Notes under the pieces: model-generated | The model's input: the letters and a program-made list of their open reading frames with translations, nothing else | What the model was told of the DNA's origin: nothing | Database searches by the model: none | From: Cephaloticoccus sp. | GTDB taxonomy: Bacteria > Verrucomicrobiota > Verrucomicrobiia > Opitutales > Opitutaceae | DNA length: 64,000 bases | Direction: 5' to 3' | NCBI GenBank assembly: GCA_021734075.1 | Contig: JAIPJW010000005.1 | Span: forward strand, 1 to 64,000 | Program-made: the position numbers and the translations under genes | Shown here: piece by piece, positions 55,966-63,617 of the stretch | Numbering within the stretch: the first letter of the stretch is position 1 | Layout: each line of letters begins with the position of its first letter

Positions 55966-57873
55966 CTAGCGCTTTGTTGCCAATTGCTGGCGCAAATGCT
56001 TGGCCGAGGGATTGGCGGGGTCAAGACGCAAGCAATAGTCCAAGGCGGCCCGTGCTTGGGGCATGCTGGCAGGTTGCAGACTAAGGTGAAACCCCTGGTA
56101 AAGCCAAACTGACGCGTTGGCCGGGGCCAAAAGCATGGCTTGGATCATTTCGTTCCCTCCGTCCAACCACTTGCCTTGCATGTCGCTAGCCACAGATTTA
56201 CGTATCCAAAACTCCGGAACGACTCGGGAAAAGCCGAGCGCCCGGTCCGCATAGATTTCCGCGGCACGCCCGAGTTCCGCCACGCGTTCAGGGGTGACAT
56301 GCGCTTGGAGCGATGTTGCCATGGCCAAATCCGACCAAGCTTGGGCATTGCGTGGGTTTATCTCCGTAGCCAGTTGCAGGTCTTGCCGTGCCCCACTCAA
56401 GGTGGCCCGATAGATTGGCTCACTGGCTTCGTGCCGCCAAAGTGTATCCAAAGCTTGACGAGCGGAATAGCGCAGCGCTTCGCCCCGATAAAACGGATAC
56501 AATCCAACCCCGACACCCCAAACCAGAGCCAGAAGGACCAATCCTGATATGGCTCGCGACCGGAGCCTTGGCTTGTTCTCCACCTGCAATTGTGAGGGCC
56601 AGACCCGCTGCACGAGCAATGCGGCCAACAGGGCAAAAAGCATGCCCAGCGCGGGAATTTTAAAGTGAAAGTCGACCAGCAGTTGGAGGGCAAAAGCCAA
56701 TAGACCCACGGCGACCGCCTGCCAGAAAAGAGGTTCATCCAAGGCGTGACGCAAACCCGGCACCGATTCGTCGCGACTGCGGCGACCCAATCCGACCAGC
56801 GTCACAGCTCCTGCCATCCCGAATATCAGGAGGAAACCAACGCTCCCGTAATCACTGAGCGTGTTCAGATAATCATTGTGCGCCCACTGCGGTTCCTGCT
56901 GATAGATTTCGGGCCGATATTTTTCAAATAGCACATTGTAGCTCCCGGCACCACTCCCCAGCACTGCATGCTCGCGAAAGAGCGCCCAGGCTCCATGCCA
57001 CATGACGGGACGCGTCCATTCCCCGGATTCGTTGATCATGGCTTGAATCCGTTCGCGCACGATCGGACTGAAAGAATGAAGCGTCCAACCCGCCAGTGCC
57101 AAACCTCCAACCGCGCCCAACATGACACCCAATCGCCATGACCAGCGCCGCTTTCTGGCCAGCAAAGGCCAAAGCATCAACGCCGCGGCCAATCCGGCCC
57201 ATCCTCCGCGGCTGACCGTAAAAAACAATCCCACTGCAGTGCATAGGCCCAGGTAGCCGAAAAACACCCTTTGCAGTGCGGTCGCCCGTCGGCGTAGCGC
57301 CAGCACCCAGATTCCCGGAATAATGAGCAAATAAAATGCCGCCAAACTATTGGGAATACCAAACGGTCCACTGGAACGGCTGAGAAACTGATCCGCCTGC
57401 ACCCGACCCAGCATCAGCCAGTCAGGCTGCACAAAACGCTGATAGGCCGCCAGCATGGTTGCAACCAGCGCCAACCCGCCGATTACCAGCAATAGAACAG
57501 TTAGGGGGCGTCGATGGTGGACCCCGTTCAATACAATCCAGAAGGTGATGATTATATGTGCCCACAAAACCCAGTCGTGCCAGCCAACCCAGGGCACGGG
57601 TGTCACCCATATGACATTGGCCGTCGCATAGATCAGGAAGGGCAAACCCAACCAACCAACCGGATGCAAACGCATCTTTCCCTTGGTCCAACCCCAACCA
57701 ATCAACTGCACCACCAAGGTCAGAGCCGTAAGCAGGCTGGTCACCAACATGGTTTCCGGGCGATAGCCGCCCAGGCCGAGCGTCGTCCAAATCAAATTGA
57801 CCGACAACAAAATCACCAACAGCCACTCGACTGGGGCTGCGCGGGGCGAAAGGGGGGCGTTCGACTCAAGCAC
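55966..57873 (-). CDS. O-antigen ligase/polymerase-like membrane protein with TPR tail
   Basis: 635-residue polytopic protein. About twelve helices cover residues 15-455; the central periplasmic loop has the Wzy_C signature HAVLGSGAGSYNVLFEKYRP with QWAHNDYLNTLSDYGS. The C-terminus (about 490-635) is TPR-like (AINPRNAQAWSDLA-type segments). Such proteins join or polymerise O-antigen or other surface glycans; the exact substrate is unknown. Starts with GTG at 57873. No glycan-synthesis genes flank it. Confidence 0.85.
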   Translation of the reverse strand: MLESNAPLSPRAAPVEWLLVILLSVNLIWTTLGLGGYRPETMLVTSLLTALTLVVQLIGWGWTKGKMRLHPVGWLGLPFLIYATANVIWVTPVPWVGWHDWVLWAHIIITFWIVLNGVHHRRPLTVLLLVIGGLALVATMLAAYQRFVQPDWLMLGRVQADQFLSRSSGPFGIPNSLAAFYLLIIPGIWVLALRRRATALQRVFFGYLGLCTAVGLFFTVSRGGWAGLAAALMLWPLLARKRRWSWRLGVMLGAVGGLALAGWTLHSFSPIVRERIQAMINESGEWTRPVMWHGAWALFREHAVLGSGAGSYNVLFEKYRPEIYQQEPQWAHNDYLNTLSDYGSVGFLLIFGMAGAVTLVGLGRRSRDESVPGLRHALDEPLFWQAVAVGLLAFALQLLVDFHFKIPALGMLFALLAALLVQRVWPSQLQVENKPRLRSRAISGLVLLALVWGVGVGLYPFYRGEALRYSARQALDTLWRHEASEPIYRATLSGARQDLQLATEINPRNAQAWSDLAMATSLQAHVTPERVAELGRAAEIYADRALGFSRVVPEFWIRKSVASDMQGKWLDGGNEMIQAMLLAPANASVWLYQGFHLSLQPASMPQARAALDYCLRLDPANPSAKHLRQQLATKR

Positions 57874-57938
57874 GACACCTGTTCAAGCCGCGCCCGTCCC
57901 GTGCGGCGACAAAAATCCCGTGAACCCCGTCAAAGGCC

Positions 57939-57969
57939 AAAAAAAACGCCATCCGTGGAGGATGGCGTT
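57939..57969 (-). terminator. Rho-independent terminator of glnA
   Basis: Minus strand AACGCCATCC-TCCAC-GGATGGCGTT, ten perfect pairs followed by eight T, 24 bases past the glutamine synthetase stop codon. Confidence 0.92.
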
Positions 57970-57992
57970 GGTCTGGCTTGAATGTGCCGGAT

Positions 57993-59027
57993 TCAGCTCG
58001 TGGGCACGGACTGGATCGTCTTCAGGATACGACCGGCCACCAAGTAAGGATCGGCCGCGGAATTCGGACGGCGATCCTCAAGGTAACCCTTGTAGCCACT
58101 GTTGATGAAACTGTGCGGGATGCGAATGGACGCGCCACGATCCGCCAGCCCGAAGGTAAACTTGTCGATGGACTGGGTCTCATGCAGTCCGGTCAGGCGC
58201 ATGTGATTGTCCGGCCCATAAACGGCGATATGCTCGTCCATGTTTTTGCTGAATGCCGCCATGAGCTGCTCGAAGTAGGCTTTACCGCCGACTTCGCGCA
58301 TGTGTTCGGTGGAAAAATTCGCATGCATACCGGAACCGTTCCAATCGAGCGGCTTGTTGAATGCACCACGGATGGGTTTGCATTGCCACTCAATATCCAA
58401 GCCATAGGCCTCACCCAGTCGTGCAAGGATGTAGCGAGCCACCCACATCTGGTCGGCCGCTTTTCGTGAGCCCTTGCCAAAGATCTGGAATTCCCACTGA
58501 CCCTTGGCGACTTCGGCATTGATGCCCTCGAGATTGATGCCGGCATCGAGACAAATATCGATGTGCTTCTCCACCACCTCGCGGGCCACACAGCCGACGC
58601 TGCTGTAACCCACGCCGGTGTAGTAGGGACCTTGGGGACCGGGAAACCCGCCGGGAGGGAACCCAAGTGGTGCGCCGTCCTTGTAAAAGAAGTATTCCTG
58701 TTCAAAACCGAACCAGGCATCAGCGGCATCGGGGATGGAGGCCCGGCTGTTGGACGGATGTGGAGTCTTGCCGTCCGGCATCATGACTTCGCTCATTACG
58801 AGCACCCCGTTCTTGCGCGTGCTGTCCGGAAAGACCGCCACGGGTTTCAGCATGCAGTCAGAACTCTTGCCCTCCGCCTGTTGGGTCGAGCTGCCGTCGA
58901 AGCCCCACATGGGAAGTTCTTCGAGCTTGGGAAAGCTGGCGAATTCCTTGATTTGAGTTTTGCTGCGCATGCCAGCCAACGGCGTGTAGCCGTCCAGCCA
59001 GATGTATTCGAGTTTGAATTTAGCCAT
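57993..59027 (-). CDS. glnA: Glutamine synthetase type II (GSII)
   Basis: 344-residue eukaryote-like glutamine synthetase that forms glutamine from glutamate, ammonia and ATP. Length and motifs identify GSII rather than the 470-residue GSI: LPMWGFDGSSTQQAEG, WFGFEQEYFF, GINAEVAKGQWEFQI and RGASIRIPHSFINSGY. It lacks the adenylylation Tyr of GSI, so control is likely by other means. No ammonium transporter or PII gene is nearby. No ribosome-binding site precedes the ATG. Confidence 0.97.
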   Translation of the reverse strand: MAKFKLEYIWLDGYTPLAGMRSKTQIKEFASFPKLEELPMWGFDGSSTQQAEGKSSDCMLKPVAVFPDSTRKNGVLVMSEVMMPDGKTPHPSNSRASIPDAADAWFGFEQEYFFYKDGAPLGFPPGGFPGPQGPYYTGVGYSSVGCVAREVVEKHIDICLDAGINLEGINAEVAKGQWEFQIFGKGSRKAADQMWVARYILARLGEAYGLDIEWQCKPIRGAFNKPLDWNGSGMHANFSTEHMREVGGKAYFEQLMAAFSKNMDEHIAVYGPDNHMRLTGLHETQSIDKFTFGLADRGASIRIPHSFINSGYKGYLEDRRPNSAADPYLVAGRILKTIQSVPTS

Positions 59028-59248
59028 ATCGGTTAGGTTTGGTTTAACAGGGTTTTTGCTACAATCACCGCGGAAACACCCATGAGAATGGCACCGAAGT
59101 GAAATGTAAAATCACGAATTGTAGAGCACCTTATGTGCCAGCAGCCGAATGAAATCTGTCATTACGGAAATTTCTACCTCAAATTACTCAAGTCATTGCC
59201 CTCCAATATTCAAGGAAAACAAAGTCACCCTTGCCACTCAACGGGACA

Positions 59249-59695
59249 ATGCCATTCTCGAACCAGTATTTCCGCTTCATGCCTGATATCAAAGACACCA
59301 AACGAGCATTGGTCCGCATCGGATATGATGGAACCGTGCAAAAAACGTTTCGCGGACATGACAAGGAAAGGCGTTTTGCCAACGAAATCCGGATCTTGCG
59401 ACATCTAGAGTCGCGGGGCTGCGATTTCGTTCCCCGCCTACTGAAAAGCGATCCCGAGCAACTTAAAATCATCACCACCAGTTGCGGTTCACGGGTCGAG
59501 CACATCGGTGAGGAAAAGCTGAAAAGCCTGTTTGGGGAATTGGAGGCCTACGGGGTCCGCCACGATGATCCGTATGTGCGCAATGTGACCTACCGCAAAG
59601 AGGACGGTCGCTTTTGCCTGATCGATTTCGAACACGCCATCTTGCTCGATGAGCCGACGCCAGCAACCGCCCCGAGTGACGGCCCGACCCCCTGA
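59249..59695 (+). CDS. Minimal protein-kinase-like protein
   Basis: 148-residue single-domain protein with a compressed set of kinase motifs: Lys32 in TVQKTF, Glu46 in FANEIRIL, catalytic loop His105-Asp106-Asp107 to Asn112 in YGVRHDDPYVRN, and metal motif Asp126-Phe-Glu in LIDFEHA. The full kinase fold is normally about 250 residues, so this resembles the small RIO/aminoglycoside-kinase-like type. It lacks the usual glycine-rich loop. ATG 59249 is chosen over TTG 59231. It overlaps or abuts a PP2C phosphatase gene, suggesting opposing activities. Function is inferred. Confidence 0.7.
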   Translation: MPFSNQYFRFMPDIKDTKRALVRIGYDGTVQKTFRGHDKERRFANEIRILRHLESRGCDFVPRLLKSDPEQLKIITTSCGSRVEHIGEEKLKSLFGELEAYGVRHDDPYVRNVTYRKEDGRFCLIDFEHAILLDEPTPATAPSDGPTP

Positions 59696-59727
59696 ATAAA
59701 ATTTCCACGCAACCTACACCCCCCCGC

Positions 59728-60582
59728 TTGCATGCCCCGGACCTGCGTTGGTCCGGTCTGACCCATAAGGGAAAAGTCAGGCCGAACAACGAGGATGCCT
59801 TTCTCGGCCTCTGTTTTGAAGGGCACGATGTGCGTTATCTGGGCAAGACCGGGGAGGCCTCGGTCAGCAATGCTGATTTTGTCTTTGCCGTCAGCGACGG
59901 TATGGGTGGTGCGCAATCGGGTGAGTTCGCCAGCCGCATAACCATTGAAAAACTATCCCACTGGCTGCCCAAAAGCTTTCAGATGTCCGCTCTGGGTGTT
60001 GCGGTCAACCAAACCGAATTACTCGTTGAGGTGTTTCATTCCATTCATGGGGAACTGCTCAATTTGAGTCGGAGTTACGAGGAATGCCGTGGCATGGGCA
60101 CGACCCTGAGCATGTGCTGGTTCACCCCCGAACGGGTGTATTTCGGCCACATTGGCGACAGCCGTATCTATCATTTGCCCAAATCGGGCGACATGCATCA
60201 ACTCACCCACGATCACACCCACACCGGTTGGTTGCGGCGCAAGGGTCAAATTAATGAACGTGAAGCCCGTTCGCATCCCATGCGACATTCCCTGAACCAA
60301 GCCTTGGGCACCGGTCGCCAAATCGTCGAGCCCCAGGTCGGTGCCGTCGTTTATGAACCGGGCGATCGCTTTTTGCTCTGCTCCGATGGCCTGACAGACG
60401 GTCTATGGGATCGCCACCTCGATGAGTTTGCCCGTCTGCCCAATCCTGACGAAACCGGCCGCAATCCGGCCCAGCGTCTGATTGACGAATCCCTCGAACG
60501 CTCGGGGCGGGACAACCTCACTGCGATGGTCATCGAAACCAACCGGGCCGCCTCCCTTCCCCCGCAAATGCCAACGTCGTGA
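59728..60582 (+). CDS. PP2C-family serine/threonine phosphatase
   Basis: 284-residue PPM phosphatase. Metal motifs are RPNNEDAF, SDGMGGAQSGE, GHIGDSRIY, LCSDGLTDG and SGRDNLTAM. A 33-base stretch without ATG separates it from the kinase; TTG 59728 is the likely start, although an in-frame CTG overlapping the kinase TGA (59692) is possible. It would reverse Ser/Thr phosphorylation, probably by the neighbouring kinase. No membrane segment. Confidence 0.92.
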   Translation: MHAPDLRWSGLTHKGKVRPNNEDAFLGLCFEGHDVRYLGKTGEASVSNADFVFAVSDGMGGAQSGEFASRITIEKLSHWLPKSFQMSALGVAVNQTELLVEVFHSIHGELLNLSRSYEECRGMGTTLSMCWFTPERVYFGHIGDSRIYHLPKSGDMHQLTHDHTHTGWLRRKGQINEREARSHPMRHSLNQALGTGRQIVEPQVGAVVYEPGDRFLLCSDGLTDGLWDRHLDEFARLPNPDETGRNPAQRLIDESLERSGRDNLTAMVIETNRAASLPPQMPTS

Positions 60583-60583
60583 A

Positions 60584-60940
60584 ATGAACCCGATTTTCGT
60601 CTACGGCACCTTGAAACGTGGCGGGCGCTATCACTCCTATCTGGCCGGGCAACAGTTCCTCACCACCGCCTGCACAATCGCCGGTCACACTTTGTATCAA
60701 CCGGCTGACTATCCTGCGATGGTATTGGATGATACCGACCGCAAAGGCGTGACGGGTGAAGTATGGCAGGTAAACGCAGCATGTCTGCAAGCACTTGACC
60801 AACTGGAAGGGGTGCATGAACACCTCTACGCCCGAAAGCCGGTTAAACTGGTTCCACCTCATGCCGAACTCACCGTGGAGTCGTATTTCTATTTAAGACC
60901 GGTCACAGGCCACCCGCATCTGGGCTCAACCTGGCCTTGA
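60584..60940 (+). CDS. Gamma-glutamylcyclotransferase-like (AIG2/GGCT) protein
   Basis: 118-residue protein of the AIG2/GGCT family. The N-terminal FVYGTLKRGGRYHSYL is the substrate loop and the catalytic Glu sits in QLEGVHEHLYAR. Members act on gamma-glutamyl peptides or amines. It starts just after the phosphatase stop. The 3' end overlaps the tau end of dnaX on the other strand (60926-60940). Confidence 0.85.
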   Translation: MNPIFVYGTLKRGGRYHSYLAGQQFLTTACTIAGHTLYQPADYPAMVLDDTDRKGVTGEVWQVNAACLQALDQLEGVHEHLYARKPVKLVPPHAELTVESYFYLRPVTGHPHLGSTWP

Positions 60941-61303
60941 GCCCCCGCTTGATTTCTTCTTCAAATCCCAGGCCGGCACGCGTCGCACCGCGATGAACTT
61001 GGCCCGGAACAAATCGTCCATGATTTTCAATGCATGTGACGGTATCCGCTCAACCAATCCGGCCAACGCCGGCAATTCTCCTATGGGCTCATCTTCGATC
61101 GATACGGTGGGACCGGGCGCGGGTGCGGGAACTGACGTTACCTCTGTCAAAAAGGCGGATTCCTCGGCTTCACTGGGGCCTACGGGCGCACTGTCTTCCT
61201 CAATCAATTCATCCGGTTCGGTTTCTTCTGACCGTGACATGACCGGTGCCGCCACTCCGGACAAGCGCGCCTCCATACCTGCTTCCAACCGGTCAATCAG
61301 TCC
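60926..61303 (-). CDS. dnaX: DnaX tau-specific C-terminal extension (-1 frame)
   Basis: Open frame reached only by a -1 shift (or slippage) in the A10 run at 61304-61313. It encodes [16 protein letters not shown] and about 120 further residues (Glu/Pro-rich, ending [14 protein letters not shown]). With it the tau form would be 509 residues, against 385 for gamma. In other bacteria tau-specific domains IV-V bind DnaB helicase and polymerase alpha; this version is short. Confidence 0.75.
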   Translation of the reverse strand, partial: GLIDRLEAGMEARLSGVAAPVMSRSEETEPDELIEEDSAPVGPSEAEESAFLTEVTSVPAPAPGPTVSIEDEPIGELPALAGLVERIPSHALKIMDDLFRAKFIAVRRVPAWDLKKKSSGGSRPG

Positions 61304-62454
61304 TTTTTTTTTTCGCTGTCTCCGGCATCACCCGGGGGCATGGACTCGGCCAAAGCGGCCAGTTCCTTGATCAGGGAATCGATGGCCCGGGAACGGCTGG
61401 CCTCAACGGCTTTCAGCAGCGTGACTTCAAAATTTATTTTTTCCGCCAACCCCAGCTTTACGCCCCCCTCCCCTTCCCGCAGGGCATCGAGCAAGCGTGT
61501 GACCTGCTCGGTGGTCATCACCACATTCCCCAAAACAGTGGTGCTACCGCCCTGAGCAATTGCATCCAACAGCGCCGTGCGCACATGGGCCTGCAGATCG
61601 GACAACAACCTGACGAGATCCCGGCCGGCCGCGTCACACTCGTCGACAATCGCCACCATTTGCTGGTGGTCACCGCGCGCCGTGGCACCGCCCAATAAGG
61701 CCACCTTTTCCGTCGCCACCAGTCCATAAACATCCAGCACATCCGGTTCGGTGATTTCCGCCCCGCAGAAGGATATCATCTGGTCAAAAATCGATTGCGC
61801 ATCGCGTAATCCGCCATCAGCCATTCGGGCAATACAGGCCAGCGCGCCCGTTGAGATTTTGATTTTTTCCTCCACTGCAATCTGTTGCAGACGCCCCACG
61901 ATCAAGTCGGCTGGAATGGGCCGGAGATCGAACCGCTGGCAACGGGACAAAATGGTCGGCAGCACTTTTTGCACATCCGTCGTGGCGAAAACAAATTTCA
62001 CATGTTCCGGAGGCTCCTCCAGGGTCTTGAGCAGCGCATTGAAGGCCTGGTTCGAAAGCATGTGCACTTCATCGATGATATAGACCTTGTATTTGCCCTG
62101 GGTGGGGGCGTAGCGCACGTCGTCCCGCAGTTCACGAATTTGCTCCACCGAATTGTTTGACGCACCGTCTATTTCGATCACATCCAACGAAGACCCGTCA
62201 CCGATCGATTTCACTATCGGGTCGTTGACGTCAAATTCAGCGTTGGGCCCATCGGTGCAATTGAGCGCCTTGGCAAAAATCCGGGCGGTGGATGTCTTGC
62301 CCGTGCCCCGCGGTCCCACGAACAGATAGGCATGCGCAATGCGATTTCGGCTGATGGCGTTTTTCAGCGTCCGCACCACATGGTCCTGCCCCACCACATC
62401 GGCGAAGGTCTGGGGCCGCCACTTGCGGGCAATGACTTGATAAGCACTCGACAC
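61297..62454 (-). CDS. dnaX: DNA polymerase III clamp-loader subunit gamma/tau
   Basis: 385-residue AAA+ clamp-loader subunit. Walker [13 protein letters not shown] near residue 48, Walker [11 protein letters not shown], sensor [12 protein letters not shown]. The frame ends [11 protein letters not shown]-stop just after domain III, at the A10 run; this corresponds to gamma. The zinc-binding cysteines of the usual C-x8-C-x2-C-x2-C module are missing, apart from Cys in [16 protein letters not shown]. The SRP RNA gene lies directly upstream on the same strand, as in several other bacteria. Confidence 0.95.
   Translation of the reverse strand: MSSAYQVIARKWRPQTFADVVGQDHVVRTLKNAISRNRIAHAYLFVGPRGTGKTSTARIFAKALNCTDGPNAEFDVNDPIVKSIGDGSSLDVIEIDGASNNSVEQIRELRDDVRYAPTQGKYKVYIIDEVHMLSNQAFNALLKTLEEPPEHVKFVFATTDVQKVLPTILSRCQRFDLRPIPADLIVGRLQQIAVEEKIKISTGALACIARMADGGLRDAQSIFDQMISFCGAEITEPDVLDVYGLVATEKVALLGGATARGDHQQMVAIVDECDAAGRDLVRLLSDLQAHVRTALLDAIAQGGSTTVLGNVVMTTEQVTRLLDALREGEGGVKLGLAEKINFEVTLLKAVEASRSRAIDSLIKELAALAESMPPGDAGDSEKKKD
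61304..61313 (-). promoter_or_regulatory. A10 slippery run in dnaX (programmed frameshift/transcriptional slippage)
   Basis: Coding strand GCGAAAAAAAAAAGGACTGA. The zero frame reads GAA AAA AAA AAG GAC TGA (gamma); -1 reads GAA AAA AAA AAA GGA CTG and continues as tau. Similar A-runs direct ribosomal frameshifting in Escherichia coli and polymerase slippage in Thermus dnaX. Confidence 0.8.
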
Positions 62455-62506
62455 GATGTGTTAGCAGAATTCCGAAATCGGTTGGGGCAAAGCTGAAAAT
62501 TAAAAA

Positions 62507-62607
62507 AGTGGCCAGGCACTCCACGGCACTGGAAGAACGTCGTTGCCGTTGCTACCTTCCGGTCCTGGCGGAGTTCACGCGCCTACCCATGCATGGCACC
62601 TGGCCGA
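62507..62607 (-). ncRNA. ffs: Signal recognition particle RNA (4.5S-like)
   Basis: Minus strand carries the conserved SRP domain IV: CCAGGACCGGAAGGTAGCAA, matching the bacterial consensus with its GGAA tetraloop and asymmetric loops. The ends pair (GGCCAGG near 62605 with CCTGGCC at 62511-62517), and the transcript finishes in TTTTTT. About 100 bases, the short type without an Alu domain. It lies upstream of dnaX on the same strand. Confidence 0.93.
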
Positions 62608-62863
62608 GGCGGAACGTAGGTGCCTGAACGGGGCATTCAACTGCAAACTGCAATTTTAACCAATTTGGAGACCACGGGCCCGACCAATCATCCCGTCAAT
62701 CCGCCCGGGAGGTGCATTTATAGGTGTTTGGCGGGCTGCATTTAGCCCGAAGATTTGCAAAAATGAAAATTCGCTCAAAGAAATTTCCATCTCCCCCGGA
62801 AGCATCCCGAGCAGTCGGCCCGACGGGTGCATGCTTTACCCCATGGGATGTCAAAGATGCAGG

Positions 62864-63316
62864 TTAGGGATTTGGCTCATCCGGACGATGTCCGTCCGGT
62901 GGCGGGGGTCGCGGAGGGCCGCCGTTGCGTTTGGCCCGGTCTCGCTTCCAGCGTTCGCTCATCTCTTTTCTCAATTCCTGCAACTTGCCCACTTGCTCCG
63001 GGGTCAGCACTTTCGCGACTTCCTCGTTCATTTTTTCCGCGATTACCACGGTTTCCTTAAACCCGGCATTGCGCACCCGGCGCAATTCACCTTCAGCCTT
63101 CATCACAATCGGGCGGATAATTTCCTTTTGTTCGGAGGTCAAAGCCAGGCGATCACTGTAACGGGTCAAGACCATGGTGGTAAACCGGTCCATCGCGGCT
63201 GACTTCATATCGTGATTCCGGGCCACGCGCAGCACCAACAAGCCCCCGAACACCGCGCCGGCCAGAAACACCCCAAAAAAGGCGAGGATGACTTTCCAGG
63301 GTTTATTCATGGTCAT
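62864..63316 (-). CDS. Spy/CpxP-like periplasmic protein
   Basis: 150-residue protein, with one N-terminal helix (about 9-30, ILAFFGVFLAGAVFGGLLVL) and a helical periplasmic domain. Two LTxxQ motifs (LTSEQ and LTPEQ) are the hallmark of Spy/CpxP chaperones and metal sensors. The tail is Pro-rich (GGPPRPPPPDG). It may start at 63316 or at ATG 63310, either overlapping the upstream stop. Third gene of a sigma factor unit, so probably an effector or sensor in that pathway. Confidence 0.85.
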   Translation of the reverse strand: MTMNKPWKVILAFFGVFLAGAVFGGLLVLRVARNHDMKSAAMDRFTTMVLTRYSDRLALTSEQKEIIRPIVMKAEGELRRVRNAGFKETVVIAEKMNEEVAKVLTPEQVGKLQELRKEMSERWKRDRAKRNGGPPRPPPPDGHRPDEPNP

Positions 63317-63617
63317 TTATCCCCAGAACAATGGCGGCAGGATCTTCAACCGTGAAAAGGCTTTCGGTCGCCTGGGGCGCGGTGGCCTGGGCAATGACCG
63401 AGTAGTTGCCAACCACCCCCAGCACGGCGAGCAAACACGAAACACCCAGCGCCCGGAGGGAAAAACGCTCGATCAGTGACATGGCGGGACGTTTCTTTTC
63501 GAAGGCTCGGGCGGCCACTTGCGTGGCGAAGCCATAGGGTGCCGTCCACCCGCGATCATCCGGCGCTTGCCGGGCAACCTGAACCAGTCGCTGCCATGCC
63601 TTGTCTGTGGGCTTCAT
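63303..63617 (-). CDS. Small single-helix membrane protein, candidate anti-sigma factor
   Basis: 104-residue protein with one membrane helix at about 56-76 (FSLRALGVSCLLAVLGVVGN) and a short N-terminal cytoplasmic segment. The start overlaps the sigma factor stop (ATGA), and its stop overlaps the next gene. AAGGAAAG before the ATG is Shine-Dalgarno-like. Position between an ECF sigma factor and a Spy-like protein suggests an anti-sigma factor (compare cnr-type systems); no known domain is visible. Confidence 0.6.
   Translation of the reverse strand: MKPTDKAWQRLVQVARQAPDDRGWTAPYGFATQVAARAFEKKRPAMSLIERFSLRALGVSCLLAVLGVVGNYSVIAQATAPQATESLFTVEDPAAIVLGINDHE

Noticed and set aside
62621-62863. Unannotated small RNA or gene between ffs and the Spy-like gene
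   Set aside because: The 243-base gap has no conserved motif, no credible coding frame and no clear terminator.
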